From Pseudoclavibacter sp. 13-3 (lineage in GTDB: Bacteria > Actinomycetota > Actinomycetes > Actinomycetales > Microbacteriaceae): a DNA stretch of 64,000 nucleotides. A program made the position numbers and the translations under genes. This document shows positions 27,109 to 35,315 of the stretch, piece after piece. The stretch covers positions 1 to 64,000 of the forward strand of contig NZ_JAJOZT010000005.1 of assembly GCF_021168475.1 (NCBI RefSeq). The letters run 5' to 3'. The notes under the pieces were generated by a model. It was not told where the DNA came from, ran no database searches, and saw only the letters and a program-made list of their open reading frames with translations. The stretch's first letter is position 1; every line of letters starts with the position of its first letter.

Positions 27109-27127
27109 TCAGGGTAGCCTTCATTAT
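27109..27127. promoter_or_regulatory. DtxR/IdeR-like iron box upstream of FTR1
   Basis: TCAGGGTAGCCTTCATTAT matches the iron-box consensus TTAGGTTAGCCTAACCTAA at 12 of 19 positions, including AGG-TAGCCT. It lies about 75-90 bases before the FTR1 gene. An iron-loaded DtxR/IdeR protein bound here would shut off iron uptake. The match is moderate. Confidence 0.5.
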
Positions 27128-27150
27128 AAGTTTGGGTTGCCGAATAAATA

Positions 27151-27166
27151 AGGAGGGTCTAACCTC
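27151..27166. promoter_or_regulatory. Second, imperfect iron-box-like palindrome
   Basis: GAGGGTCTAACCTC is a near-palindrome that resembles a DtxR/IdeR site with a one-base deletion at the centre (AGGGT-CTAACCT). It lies 30-50 bases upstream of the FTR1 start and about 40 bases from the first box, so it could overlap the promoter core. Confidence 0.35.
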
Positions 27167-27198
27167 ACTAAGGCATCATCAGACCTTTAGGGGAAGTC

Positions 27199-28617
27199 GT
27201 GGCACACAATCAGTCTCTGCAGAATCAGGCGCCGCTCGTCGTCGCGTCGCACGACGCGCGCCTCGCCGGGAACATGCGCGTCATCGTCAGCCTTGCGCTG
27301 GCGCTCATGGCACTCATCGGGGTGTCCCTCACCACGACCCCCACACACGCTGCCGCCGACACTGCAGAGAGCAGCAACCAAGACGTCGCGCTGAAGGTCG
27401 CCGACACTCTCGACAATGCCCTCGACGCCCTTGACAGCGCCGACTACGATTCGGCCTACCGCGAAGTGCAGAATGCCTACTTCAAGTACTACGACCCGCT
27501 GCTCGAAGGGCCGTCGATGTCGTTGAGCGGCAATCGCAAGCCCATGTTGGAAGGCCTGTTCGGCAAGGCCAAGTCGCAGGCCAAGGCCAAAGACGCCACT
27601 TCCGCTCGCAGCACCATCGAAAGCATCAAGCTGAACGTCGCCCGTGACGCCTTAGAGCTCGATGGTGTGATCGCAGATGACCTGCCTGAAGATCAGAAAG
27701 AGGCAGCTGCGCAGAAGCTGCTGGACCAGCGTACGACGACGACGGTCACGCCCGAGGCGCGCCGCGTCTACTCGTTCGTCACTGCCTTCACGATTTTGCT
27801 CCGAGAAGGGCTCGAAGCTCTACTCGTCGTCGCCGCGATCGTACTGTACCTGGTTCGGTCAGGTAACAGACGGCTGACAAAATACGTCTACTGGGGTGTG
27901 CTCGCCGGCATCGGCGTCTCCATTCTGCTGGCCGTGCTGTTAGGCGCGGTGCTCCAGAACGCGGGTGCCGGGCAGGAAATGCTCGAGGGCGGCACGATGT
28001 TCCTGGCGGTGCTCGTGCTCTTCTACATCTCAAACTGGATGCTCAGCAAATCCGACGAACAGGCTTGGGAGCGCTATGTGCGTGGCAAGGTCGATCAGTC
28101 GATCACCACGGGCAGCATGTGGCTCCTGTCGTTCGCGGCCTTCCTGGCCGTCAGCCGAGAGGGAGCCGAACTCGTGCTGTTCTATGCCGCTGCCTTCCAG
28201 GGCGGCATGGCTGACTCGTTCTGGGTCGGCATCGGTATCGCCGCAGCAGCTGCGCTTCTGCTCGGGGTCTTCGTCGTCTTCCGATACTTCGCAGTAAAGC
28301 TGCCGATCGGGATCGTATTCAAAGCAACCTCGGCTCTGCTGTTCCTGCTCGCAATCGTCTTCGTCGGCAACGGCGTGGTGGAGCTCGGGGAGGCCGGTTT
28401 CGTTCTGGGGCAGACGAGCATTCCATCACTCAGCTGGCTGACGATACCGGTGCTCGGGCTCTACCCACGAGCGGAAACGCTGCTGCCTCAGCTCATCCTC
28501 GTGGTCGCCGCGATCTGGCTGACCGTTGCACAGAATCGAGATCTGCGCCGGCAGAAGCACGAATCAGCCGAAGCCGAAGCTGAAGCAATGCTGCTCGCGA
28601 CCGAGCCCACCGACTGA
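27199..28617 (+). CDS. FTR1-family high-affinity iron permease
   Basis: 472 residues from GTG 27199 with AGGGGAAG upstream. A signal-like helix (MRVIVSLALALMALIGV, about 26-43) is followed by an extracytoplasmic domain of about 140 residues, then seven membrane helices. The two FTR1 ferric-binding motifs are present: REGLE near 202 and REGAE near 319. The next gene encodes a P19-type iron lipoprotein, so the pair is an FTR1-P19 uptake system rather than EfeUOB with a peroxidase. DtxR-like boxes upstream suggest repression by iron. Confidence 0.92.
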   Translation: MAHNQSLQNQAPLVVASHDARLAGNMRVIVSLALALMALIGVSLTTTPTHAAADTAESSNQDVALKVADTLDNALDALDSADYDSAYREVQNAYFKYYDPLLEGPSMSLSGNRKPMLEGLFGKAKSQAKAKDATSARSTIESIKLNVARDALELDGVIADDLPEDQKEAAAQKLLDQRTTTTVTPEARRVYSFVTAFTILLREGLEALLVVAAIVLYLVRSGNRRLTKYVYWGVLAGIGVSILLAVLLGAVLQNAGAGQEMLEGGTMFLAVLVLFYISNWMLSKSDEQAWERYVRGKVDQSITTGSMWLLSFAAFLAVSREGAELVLFYAAAFQGGMADSFWVGIGIAAAAALLLGVFVVFRYFAVKLPIGIVFKATSALLFLLAIVFVGNGVVELGEAGFVLGQTSIPSLSWLTIPVLGLYPRAETLLPQLILVVAAIWLTVAQNRDLRRQKHESAEAEAEAMLLATEPTD

Positions 28618-28693
28618 CTGCGCTCGCACGCACGCACGCACAGCTTTCCCCGACGAGGTGGCGCTCAGCCACCCAGAGATAAAGGAGCAAAGA

Positions 28694-29425
28694 ATGACAA
28701 TGAACCGAATGACCCGCACCGCCCTGGGCATCTGCCTGGTCGCATCAGCCAGTGCATTGGCACTGACCGGCTGCTCGTCGAACGACAGCGGTGCAGCCAA
28801 CAGCAACAGCGCTGAGAGCAGTGCGGCCGACACCAGTGACGCCACCACCGAAGACGCCCGGCTGGCAGCATCCGTGTGCGGCACCGCTGAAGACGACGGC
28901 CAGAACCACGAGATTCCCGTCGGCGATGCCGATCAAGGACCTTTCCACATGGAGGCCAACTACTTCCAGCCTGGCGACATGGCCTTCGACGGGGGCATGA
29001 TGCCTGCGTACGCCGATTCGATCGCGCACATCGAACTCGACGTCAAGGTCAACGAAGAGGGCACCAGGTACGGCTGGTCAGTCGACGAGACTCCGGCCGA
29101 TCTGAACATCGACTACACAGTGACCGACAAGTCAGGCAAGAAAATCGTCAGCGGCATGTTCATGGAGATGAACGCCGGCGACGGCTCGCACTACGGCACC
29201 AATATTCCGAAGACTGCCGAGGCCGCGGGGCTCGTAGGCTCTCTGGAGAATCCCGGCGACTACACCGTGACCTTCCACGTCGCGCCGCCGAAGAGCTACG
29301 GCTTGCACCAAGACAAGCGCACTGGCGTCGAGGCCACCGAATGGTTCGCCCCCTTCGATGTGCAGATGGATTGGCTCTACACCGCCGAGCAGAAGAAGTG
29401 CATCGTCGACGACCCACGCGCCTGA
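28694..29425 (+). CDS. P19/Tp34-type iron-binding lipoprotein
   Basis: 243 residues from ATG 28694 after AAAGGAG. A lipoprotein signal ends at the lipobox LALTGC, then a Ser/Asn/Ala/Asp-rich linker. The mature domain matches the P19 family (PFHMEANYFQPGDMAFDGG; conserved His, Met and Glu that bind Cu/Fe; GSHYGTNIP; YTVTFHVAPPKSYGLHQD). P19 proteins deliver iron to FTR1 permeases at the outer face of the membrane. It follows FTR1 by 76 bases and is surely in the same operon. Confidence 0.92.
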   Translation: MTMNRMTRTALGICLVASASALALTGCSSNDSGAANSNSAESSAADTSDATTEDARLAASVCGTAEDDGQNHEIPVGDADQGPFHMEANYFQPGDMAFDGGMMPAYADSIAHIELDVKVNEEGTRYGWSVDETPADLNIDYTVTDKSGKKIVSGMFMEMNAGDGSHYGTNIPKTAEAAGLVGSLENPGDYTVTFHVAPPKSYGLHQDKRTGVEATEWFAPFDVQMDWLYTAEQKKCIVDDPRA

Positions 29426-29593
29426 TCGCCGGTGAGCGTTGATGGTGGCCCGGTCGTCATCAACGCGATCGCCTGTCCCTGTCACGAGTCGAGCGCCCGC
29501 CTGAGAGGAGACAGGCGATCTCTGTCTCGGCAGACGGCAGAGACAGACCGGAAAGCGGGCTCGACCACAGCATCCGGCGAGTAGAGTGAGCAG

Positions 29594-30238
29594 GTGTTCT
29601 CCTGGCTCGATCCCCATGTCATCCTCGCCGCGACCGGCCCGTGGGCGCTGGTCGTCTGCGCCGTCATCGTCTTCGCCGAGACGGGTCTGCTGATCGGCTT
29701 CTTTCTGCCTGGAGACTCACTGGTCTTTCTGCTCGGCATGCTCACGGGTGCCGCACAGTCGCAGAACGAGGCGCTCTCAACGCTGCCATTGTGGCTGGTC
29801 TGCCTCGTCATCGCGGTGATGGCGTTCGTCGGCGATCAGACGGGTTACACCGTCGGTCGCCTCTCACTGCGCAGCGAGCGCATCTCACGCTTCGTGCAGG
29901 GCAGACTCGCCCCGCACACCGCGAAGGCCAGCCAGTTCTTCGCGCGTTTCGGCGGGCCCGCGATTCTGCTCGCGAGGTTCATCCCGATCATCCGCACGTT
30001 CGTGCCCTTCGCCGCCGGTGTCGCCGGGTACGGTCGCACTCGATTTCTGTTCTGGAACAGCATCGGCGCGCTGGTCTGGGGCGTCGGGCTGCCGGTGGCC
30101 GGGCATCTGCTCGGCGGCATCCCCTGGATCGCCCAGCACGTTGACATCATTCTGATCGCGATCGTTCTGATATCTGTTCTGCCGATCGGCGTGCGATTCG
30201 CTCTCACGTGGCTGCGCAACGCGCGCACCACCGCGTGA
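29594..30238 (+). CDS. DedA-family membrane protein
   Basis: 214 residues from GTG 29594. DedA proteins act as lipid scramblases or flippases for undecaprenyl phosphate and other phospholipids. The family features are visible: FAETGLLIGFFLPGDSLVF, then FFARFGGPAILLARFIPIIRTFVPFAAGVAGYGR with essential Arg residues, then WNSIGALVWGVGLPVAGHLLG. TAGAGT lies 6 bases before the GTG and no Shine-Dalgarno is present, so the mRNA is probably leaderless. Confidence 0.92.
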   Translation: MFSWLDPHVILAATGPWALVVCAVIVFAETGLLIGFFLPGDSLVFLLGMLTGAAQSQNEALSTLPLWLVCLVIAVMAFVGDQTGYTVGRLSLRSERISRFVQGRLAPHTAKASQFFARFGGPAILLARFIPIIRTFVPFAAGVAGYGRTRFLFWNSIGALVWGVGLPVAGHLLGGIPWIAQHVDIILIAIVLISVLPIGVRFALTWLRNARTTA

Positions 30239-30369
30239 GCATCATGGGGATGCTGTTCAGCGCCCGCCGTGCAGGCTGCAGCTCGCTAGACTAACAGGTG
30301 ACAGATAAGGTTCGCTGACCTGCTGAGGATCGTTCAGCCAGTGAGCCATTCACACAAGGAGAGACACAC

Positions 30370-30771
30370 ATGTTCGCTGATTTCTGGTCAACCATTTGGA
30401 ACACCATCTGGTGGCTCGTCACCTTCTTCGTGTTCGTGGCCTATCTCATGGCGCTGTTCTCCATCATCACCGATCTGTTCCGCGACCGAAAGCTGAACGG
30501 CTGGGCCAAAGCCATCTGGTTCCTCTTCCTGATCTTCCTGCCGTTCATCACAGCGATCGTCTATCTGATCGCCCGCGGCAACGGTATGGCCGAGCGCGCG
30601 GTCAAAGAGCAGCAGCAGGTCGAAGACGCCACGAAGAACTACGTACGCTCAGTCGCGGGTTCCAACCCGGCAGCAGAGATCGCACAGGCGAAGCAGCTGC
30701 TCGACGCCGGAACAATCACACCGGCCGAGTTCGAGCAGCTCAAGTCGGCGGCACTCGCACCTCGCGGCTGA
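30370..30771 (+). CDS. PLDc_N/SHOCT small membrane protein
   Basis: 133 residues from ATG 30370 with AAGGAGAGA upstream. Two N-terminal membrane helices carry the phospholipase D N-terminal signature (DRKLNGWAKAIWFLFLIFLPFITAIVYLIARG). The C-terminal 30 residues form a SHOCT domain (AAEIAQAKQLLDAGTITPAEFEQLKSAAL). Such proteins are common in actinobacteria; their role is unknown and may involve oligomerisation or stress response. Confidence 0.9.
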   Translation: MFADFWSTIWNTIWWLVTFFVFVAYLMALFSIITDLFRDRKLNGWAKAIWFLFLIFLPFITAIVYLIARGNGMAERAVKEQQQVEDATKNYVRSVAGSNPAAEIAQAKQLLDAGTITPAEFEQLKSAALAPRG

Positions 30772-30774
30772 CCG

Positions 30775-31161
30775 ATGGTCGCGCGACACCTCTGGCGCAC
30801 CGCGGACATGGCCTTCGTCCTGTCCGCGGGCGCAGCGGTGTCTCTTGCACTGGTGGGCTGCGCCTCACCGAGTTCGTCTGCCTCCCCCGTCGGAGGCTGG
30901 GGGCCAACGGCTTCAAGCAGCCCATCGCTGACTTTGGAAGAGAGCGGTCAGTTCTCGGGCACTGACGGCTGCAATCGGCTCACCGGCTCCTGGAGCCAGC
31001 ATGACCACACGGTTCAGTTCTCTCAGGTCGCAGCCACCATGATGGCCTGCATCGACGTCGACACCTGGCTCTCTGGTCTCGACCACGCCCAGGTGCACGG
31101 TGATGAGCTTCAGGTGTTCAACTCAGACGACTCGGTCATCGGCACCCTGGCCAAGCAGTGA
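30775..31161 (+). CDS. META-domain lipoprotein (HslJ-like)
   Basis: 128 residues, starting 3 bases after the SHOCT gene. A signal with lipobox ALVGC (about residues 27-31) is followed by a Ser-rich linker and a compact META-like domain: LTLEESGQFSGTDGCNRLTGSW then AATMMACID. The GTDGCNRL motif is characteristic of META/HslJ proteins. The role is unknown; HslJ is associated with envelope stress. It overlaps the next gene (GTGA). Confidence 0.8.
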   Translation: MVARHLWRTADMAFVLSAGAAVSLALVGCASPSSSASPVGGWGPTASSSPSLTLEESGQFSGTDGCNRLTGSWSQHDHTVQFSQVAATMMACIDVDTWLSGLDHAQVHGDELQVFNSDDSVIGTLAKQ

Positions 31162-31979
31162 TCGACGCCGCCCCGCCTGAGCACAGGTCAGCGCTGACCT
31201 ATTGGAGGCAGATGACTGAGTGGCCGCTCACAGCGGCTGCTCTGGTCTTTCTCATCGCCTATGCCTGGCAGGTGCTCGGCGAGCCCACTGGAGCCCCGCG
31301 GGCCGTTGCCGAATGGACCATGAACCTGACATGGGCGGTCTTCGTGGTCGACTACATCATTTCGCTGAGCTTGGCCCGCCCCCGCTGGCGCTGGTTCTAC
31401 ACCCACCTCTTCGACCTCGCGGTGGTCGCACTTCCGGTGCTTCGTCCGCTGAGACTGCTGCGACTCGTCACACTGCTCCGAGTGCTGCAGCGCACGGCCG
31501 GCACCGCTCTGCGCGGTAAGATCATCACCTACGTGATCGGGGCAGTCTGTCTACTGGTCTTCGTCGGCTCGCTGGCGATCCTCGAAGCAGAACGTGGGCA
31601 GCCCGGATCACAGATCGAATCATACGGTGACGCGCTCTGGAGGGCGATCGTCACGATCACCACAGTGGGTTATGGCGACGAGACCACCGTGACGATCACC
31701 GGCAGGCTGGTCGCGGTCGCCCTCATGATCGGCGGCATCACGCTCATCAGCACCGCAACAGGCACTCTCGCCTCTTGGATCGTCGAACGCATCCGGCAAG
31801 ATGACGAAGCGAGTCAGGCGGCCACGCAGGCGCAGTTCCAGGAGCTTGAGCGCAAGCTCGACATCCTCATCGCCGCGCAACAGACCGCAGGTGACGCAGC
31901 TGGGAACGACGGAGCGCAGACGCGCTCGCCCGACGCGGCTTCGACCGTTGCCGTACACGCTGATGCGGCATCACATTGA
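31158..31979 (+). CDS. Voltage-gated-type K+ channel (ion transport domain protein)
   Basis: 273 residues from GTG 31158, overlapping the META gene stop (GTGA). Helices S1-S6 can be followed. S4 has regular Arg residues in PLRLLRLVTLLRVLQRT, and the pore has the K+ selectivity filter TTVGYGD at about 171-177. The C-terminus is a predicted coiled coil (AQFQELERKLDILIAAQQ). It is a typical bacterial tetrameric Kv-like channel. Confidence 0.92.
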   Translation: MIDAAPPEHRSALTYWRQMTEWPLTAAALVFLIAYAWQVLGEPTGAPRAVAEWTMNLTWAVFVVDYIISLSLARPRWRWFYTHLFDLAVVALPVLRPLRLLRLVTLLRVLQRTAGTALRGKIITYVIGAVCLLVFVGSLAILEAERGQPGSQIESYGDALWRAIVTITTVGYGDETTVTITGRLVAVALMIGGITLISTATGTLASWIVERIRQDDEASQAATQAQFQELERKLDILIAAQQTAGDAAGNDGAQTRSPDAASTVAVHADAASH

Positions 31980-32106
31980 GATTCGACCGCACGTCGACGT
32001 CACAATACCGCATGCCCTTGTGCATGGGCCTGCACTAGGGAAGAGTGTGCCTATATACAGATGACGGAACTCCGTTGTTGTTCTCAGACAGAGACTGGAG
32101 AAGACC

Positions 32107-33255
32107 GTGACTGAAACCACCCACACGACAGGCCCACCGGGCAAAGCCCAGGCACCACCGCAGGTGCAGATCTCGCGACCGACGCAAGGTGCACGCCCCA
32201 CACGCGGCGGGCACACGCCCAGCAGCGACTACACCGAGCTCGCCCAGCGCATCCGCGATGAGGGACTGATGCGGCGACGCTACGGCTACTACTGGACCAA
32301 GCTGATCCTGACGCCCCTCGTGCTCGCAATCGGCGTCTTGGCGTTCATCTGGATCGGCGACACGTGGTGGCAGATGTTCACCGCAGCAGCATTCGCCGTC
32401 ATCTTCACTCAGATCGCGTTTCTCGGCCACGACGCCGCCCATCGACAGATCTTCAAGTCAGGCCGCTGGAACGAGTGGATCAGCCTGATCGTCGGCAACC
32501 TCTTCGTCGGCATGAGCTACGGATGGTGGCAGAACAAGCACACCCGCCACCATTCCAACCCGAACAAGGTCGCCGCCGACCCCGACATCGCACCGGGGGT
32601 CATCGCATTCACGCCGGACGATGCCGAGGCACGGCGCAGCTCGACTGGCAGCTGGGCGATCGGCAAGCAGGGGTGGCTGGTGATTCCGCTGCTCTTTCTG
32701 CAAGGCGTCGCACTGCACGGCTCCAGCATCGGCCGGCTCTTCTCACGCCAGCGCGTCTCGAGACGCTGGGCCGAGATCCTGTTTCTGAGCATTCGCCTGG
32801 TGGCGTTCACCACGCTGGTGTTCCTCGTACTCTCCCCCGGCATCGCCGTGACTTTTCTGGCGGTACAGCTCGGAATCTTCGGCTTCTATCTCGGCGGATC
32901 GTTCGCGCCGAATCACAAAGGCATGCCGATCGTGCCGAAGAGCATGCGCCTCGACTTTCTGCGCCGTCAGGTGCTGGTCAGCCGCAACATCCGCGGCAGT
33001 CGCGTAGTCGACACGCTGATGGGCGGACTGAACTACCAGGCCGAGCACCATCTCTTTCCGTCCATGCCACGACCCCACCTGCGTCGGGCGGCCGTGATCG
33101 TACGCGAGTACTGCGCGGCGAAGGACGTGCGCTACACCGAGACCGGCCTGTTCCAGTCGTATGGCATCATCATCCGCTACCTCAACCAGGTGGGGTTGCG
33201 CGGAGAGACCGACCTGTTCGACTGCCCGCTGATTCAGCAGCGGCGCAGCATCTGA
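32107..33255 (+). CDS. Membrane fatty acid desaturase
   Basis: 382 residues from GTG 32107 with GGAGA upstream. The three His boxes of membrane desaturases are present: GHDAAHRQ, HTRHHSNPN and YQAEHHLFPS (the Gln-x-x-His-His form of front-end or acyl-lipid desaturases). Four membrane helices are predicted. It introduces double bonds into membrane acyl chains using O2 and a reductant, so it adjusts membrane fluidity. No ferredoxin or reductase gene is adjacent. Confidence 0.92.
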   Translation: MTETTHTTGPPGKAQAPPQVQISRPTQGARPTRGGHTPSSDYTELAQRIRDEGLMRRRYGYYWTKLILTPLVLAIGVLAFIWIGDTWWQMFTAAAFAVIFTQIAFLGHDAAHRQIFKSGRWNEWISLIVGNLFVGMSYGWWQNKHTRHHSNPNKVAADPDIAPGVIAFTPDDAEARRSSTGSWAIGKQGWLVIPLLFLQGVALHGSSIGRLFSRQRVSRRWAEILFLSIRLVAFTTLVFLVLSPGIAVTFLAVQLGIFGFYLGGSFAPNHKGMPIVPKSMRLDFLRRQVLVSRNIRGSRVVDTLMGGLNYQAEHHLFPSMPRPHLRRAAVIVREYCAAKDVRYTETGLFQSYGIIIRYLNQVGLRGETDLFDCPLIQQRRSI

Positions 33256-33319
33256 CGGATGCCGTGGCAGCCCCGCCTCGAAGCTCAGCTGCGATTGATT
33301 ATCTGGCCGGTGTCTCGCG

Positions 33320-33544
33320 CTAGGCACCGTCTCGCTCTTCGGCGGCCCGATGCGCATTGCCACGGTTGGCATTGGTGCGCTTGACCTCTTCGAGGGCACG
33401 CACGTCGTCTGCGGTCAGAGGCGACACCGCGGGCGGCCCGATGAACCTCAGCAGGAATCGAGTGAACCTGCTGTCGCTGGGTCTGCCGTCAGCCATCGTA
33501 CGTTTGCGCGGCCTGCTCGAGTCGTCGGGAACGTCAGTCATCAT
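33320..33544 (-). CDS. Small hypothetical protein
   Basis: 74 residues, charged and polar, with a central FTRFLLRFIGPP that resembles small uncharacterised actinobacterial proteins. No domain is recognised. There is no strong ribosome-binding site, so translation is not certain. It lies between the desaturase and the tmRNA gene, and its composition is similar to its neighbours. Confidence 0.45.
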   Translation of the reverse strand: MMTDVPDDSSRPRKRTMADGRPSDSRFTRFLLRFIGPPAVSPLTADDVRALEEVKRTNANRGNAHRAAEERDGA

Positions 33545-33664
33545 GATCGTGAGCGTACCGAGGATGCGTGCAATGCTCTGCCACCTCGGTCGAGTCGTGC
33601 GGTTCGGATCTGCATGACACCACTACCCTCGTGTTGTCATACGAACAGCCTCACGGCGTCTGAC

Positions 33665-33688
33665 GGTAATACTCTTGGTAATACTCTC
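33665..33688. repeat. 12-bp tandem duplication
   Basis: GGTAATACTCTT at 33665-33676 is repeated as GGTAATACTCTC at 33677-33688. It sits in the otherwise featureless 277-base gap between the small hypothetical gene and the tmRNA terminator. No function is evident. Confidence 0.7.
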
Positions 33689-33784
33689 GGAGGTGATCTT
33701 GCGAGCTGTAGGCATTGCCGTCATTGACCGATGAGAGTGCCTCGATCCGCTTGTACACGAGGATCTCGCGGGTTGCGCGAAGAT

Positions 33785-33816
33785 GCCCACCACCCCGAAT
33801 GAACAGGGTGATGGGC
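33785..33816 (-). terminator. Terminator of tmRNA
   Basis: On the minus strand GCCCATCACC pairs with GGTGGTGGGC (one G-U pair, 10-bp stem), starting 6 bases after the tmRNA 3' end. No long U tract follows, as is common in high-GC actinobacteria. Confidence 0.65.
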
Positions 33817-33821
33817 TGTAG

Positions 33822-34191
33822 TGGAGCCGCCGGGAATCGAACCCGGGTCCACTGCTCGTTTCATGCGACTTCTACGGGCGTAGCCTGTCTCACGTTCTGC
33901 TTGGCCCCAGCCCTGCGACAGGCAGCTGGCTGACAGGCCCAGTGAGTCTGAAAAGTCCCGACGAACCCACTCACTTGGTTCGGCGGCAAGCCCTCTCAAT
34001 GACGTTCAGGTCTGAGGCGAAGGCATACTCAGTTGAACGGATTTCATGAACTCGCTTTAGGCAGCGAGAGCGAAATCGGTGCGTTTGTTGTTGGCACCTA
34101 TTGGGTTGCGTGACTTGGTTTACGAGATCATCCACGCCTTCTCGGCCCGCTTCTCACAATCATCAAGACAGTGTCGAAACCGATCGGCCCC
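33822..34191 (-). ncRNA. ssrA: Transfer-messenger RNA (tmRNA)
   Basis: The 5' end GGGGCCGATCGGTTTCGACA (from 34191) and the 3' end with the T-arm GGGTTCGATTCCC and acceptor CGGCTCCA (to 33822) form the tRNA-like part. CCA is not encoded. The tag reading frame runs from GCC at 34095 to TAA at 34057 and encodes ANNKRTDFALAA, ending in the expected LAA degradation signal. About 370 nt. It lies downstream of smpB on the same strand but 640 bases away, separated by a mobile-element remnant. It acts with SmpB to rescue stalled ribosomes. Confidence 0.97.
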
Positions 34192-34317
34192 TCTTCAGTT
34201 ATCAACTGGCCGCCGTGCGAAATCGCTTCCGAACGATGGACTCATCATCTTACAACGCCAGATCGGCCGTTGCATTCCCTAGCGGCTCCAGCACAGCCAG
34301 CTTCTCTCGACCCGCCC

Positions 34318-34433
34318 GCATCCAGACATGAGAAATGACGCCACAGCCCATCCAGACATGGAACTTGGCATGACTCGATGCAGTGGAAGAGCATTTGGCA
34401 TGACTCGATGAGCGAGCATGGCACGGTTCGATG
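34318..34433. mobile_element. Probable IS21-family element end (multiple terminal repeats)
   Basis: Two copies of CATCCAGACATG (34319, 34349; period 30), two of TTGGCATGACTCGATG (34365, 34395; period 30) and a diverged third, ATGGCACGGTTCGATG (34418). Read on the minus strand they give ATCGAGTCATGCCAA and CATGTCTGGATG. Arrays of this kind are typical of the repeated termini of IS21-family (istAB) elements. No transposase gene remains. It is probably a leftover end in the smpB-ssrA gap. Confidence 0.5.
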
Positions 34434-34578
34434 ATTCAGAAAGACACCGGGCAAGGATGGATACGACTCGAAGGCGACAGCTTGCCCGGCAGCCACGAAT
34501 CTACCCGCGACGAGACCACCCGCGACGCCACTGCTCACAGCCGACAACGATCTACCGGCAACCCCCTCGTTAACTGGC

Positions 34579-34602
34579 GAGGCCCCGCTCTCACGGGGCC
34601 TC
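34579..34602. terminator. GC-rich hairpin between iron box and tmRNA
   Basis: GAGGCCCCG (34579-34587) pairs perfectly with CGGGGCCTC (34594-34602) around a 6-base loop. It could end smpB-operon transcripts or a short transcript starting at the iron-box promoter near 34735. No U tract is present. Confidence 0.5.
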
Positions 34603-34731
34603 ACGTGCGTCCAGTATTCAATTGTGAGATCGACAGCACATCTGAAGAACCGTGCCGATCGCGAGAGCTTGGCCACTCGCCAGATCAAAGGTGTGAGGCG
34701 ATCCGGCCAATGACTTCACCACTACCACAGA

Positions 34732-34750
34732 TAAGGTTACCCTCACCTAA
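34732..34750. promoter_or_regulatory. Orphan DtxR/IdeR iron box
   Basis: TAAGGTTACCCTCACCTAA matches the iron-box consensus TTAGGTTAGCCTAACCTAA at 16 of 19 positions, the best match in the window. On the minus strand TTGAAT (34763-34758) and TAACCT (34739-34734), 18 bases apart, form a plausible promoter covered by the box. No coding gene follows in either direction: tmRNA starts about 540 bases away and smpB ends 79 bases upstream. Confidence 0.65.
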
Positions 34751-34828
34751 ACCAGACATTCAAGTGGCCCGCGGGTTTTTCTTAACAGCAAGGCGGCCTT
34801 CCAACGCAGAAGACACTGAATGCGCAGC

Positions 34829-35311
34829 TCAGCGCGGGTCATTCCGGCGGTTGATCCGTGCCATCGCGCGCTTGGCATCCATCTGATCCTGGCGTTCCCG
34901 CAGCGTCTGACGCTTGTCGTACTCACGCTTGCCCTTCGCCAGCGCGATCTCGATCTTGACCCGGCCGTCCTTGAAATAGAGCTTCAGCGGCACCAGCGTC
35001 GTGCCGGCCGAGTCGAGGCCGCGCCCGATGCGGATGATCTCCTGACGATGCAGCAGCAGCTTGCGCTTGCGCTTCGGCGCATGGTTCGTCCAAGTTCCGT
35101 TCAGGTACTGCGGGATGTGCACGTTGTCGATCCACATCTCGCCGCGATCGATGTACGCGTAGCCGTCGGCGAGGGTCGCGCGCCCCTCACGAAGCGACTT
35201 CACCTCGCTGCCTGTCAGTACCATCCCCGCCTCGTAGGTGTCGAGAATGGTGTAGTCGTGCCGTGCCTTCTTGTTGCTGGCGATGAGTTGCTCGCCTTGT
35301 TCCCTGGGCAT
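34829..35311 (-). CDS. smpB: SsrA-binding protein
   Basis: 160 residues, standard length. SmpB binds the tRNA-like part of tmRNA and brings it to stalled ribosomes. Family features include [43 protein letters not shown] and the basic C-terminal tail [14 protein letters not shown]. It starts 4 bases after the ftsX stop, so it belongs to prfB-ftsE-ftsX-smpB. The tmRNA gene lies 640 bases downstream. Confidence 0.97.
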   Translation of the reverse strand: MPREQGEQLIASNKKARHDYTILDTYEAGMVLTGSEVKSLREGRATLADGYAYIDRGEMWIDNVHIPQYLNGTWTNHAPKRKRKLLLHRQEIIRIGRGLDSAGTTLVPLKLYFKDGRVKIEIALAKGKREYDKRQTLRERQDQMDAKRAMARINRRNDPR

Positions 35312-35315
35312 CAGG

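Noticed and set aside
34245-34688. 148-codon minus-strand frame between smpB and ssrA
   Set aside because: It begins at a TTG without a ribosome-binding site, translates through the terminal repeats of the IS remnant and has no recognisable domain.
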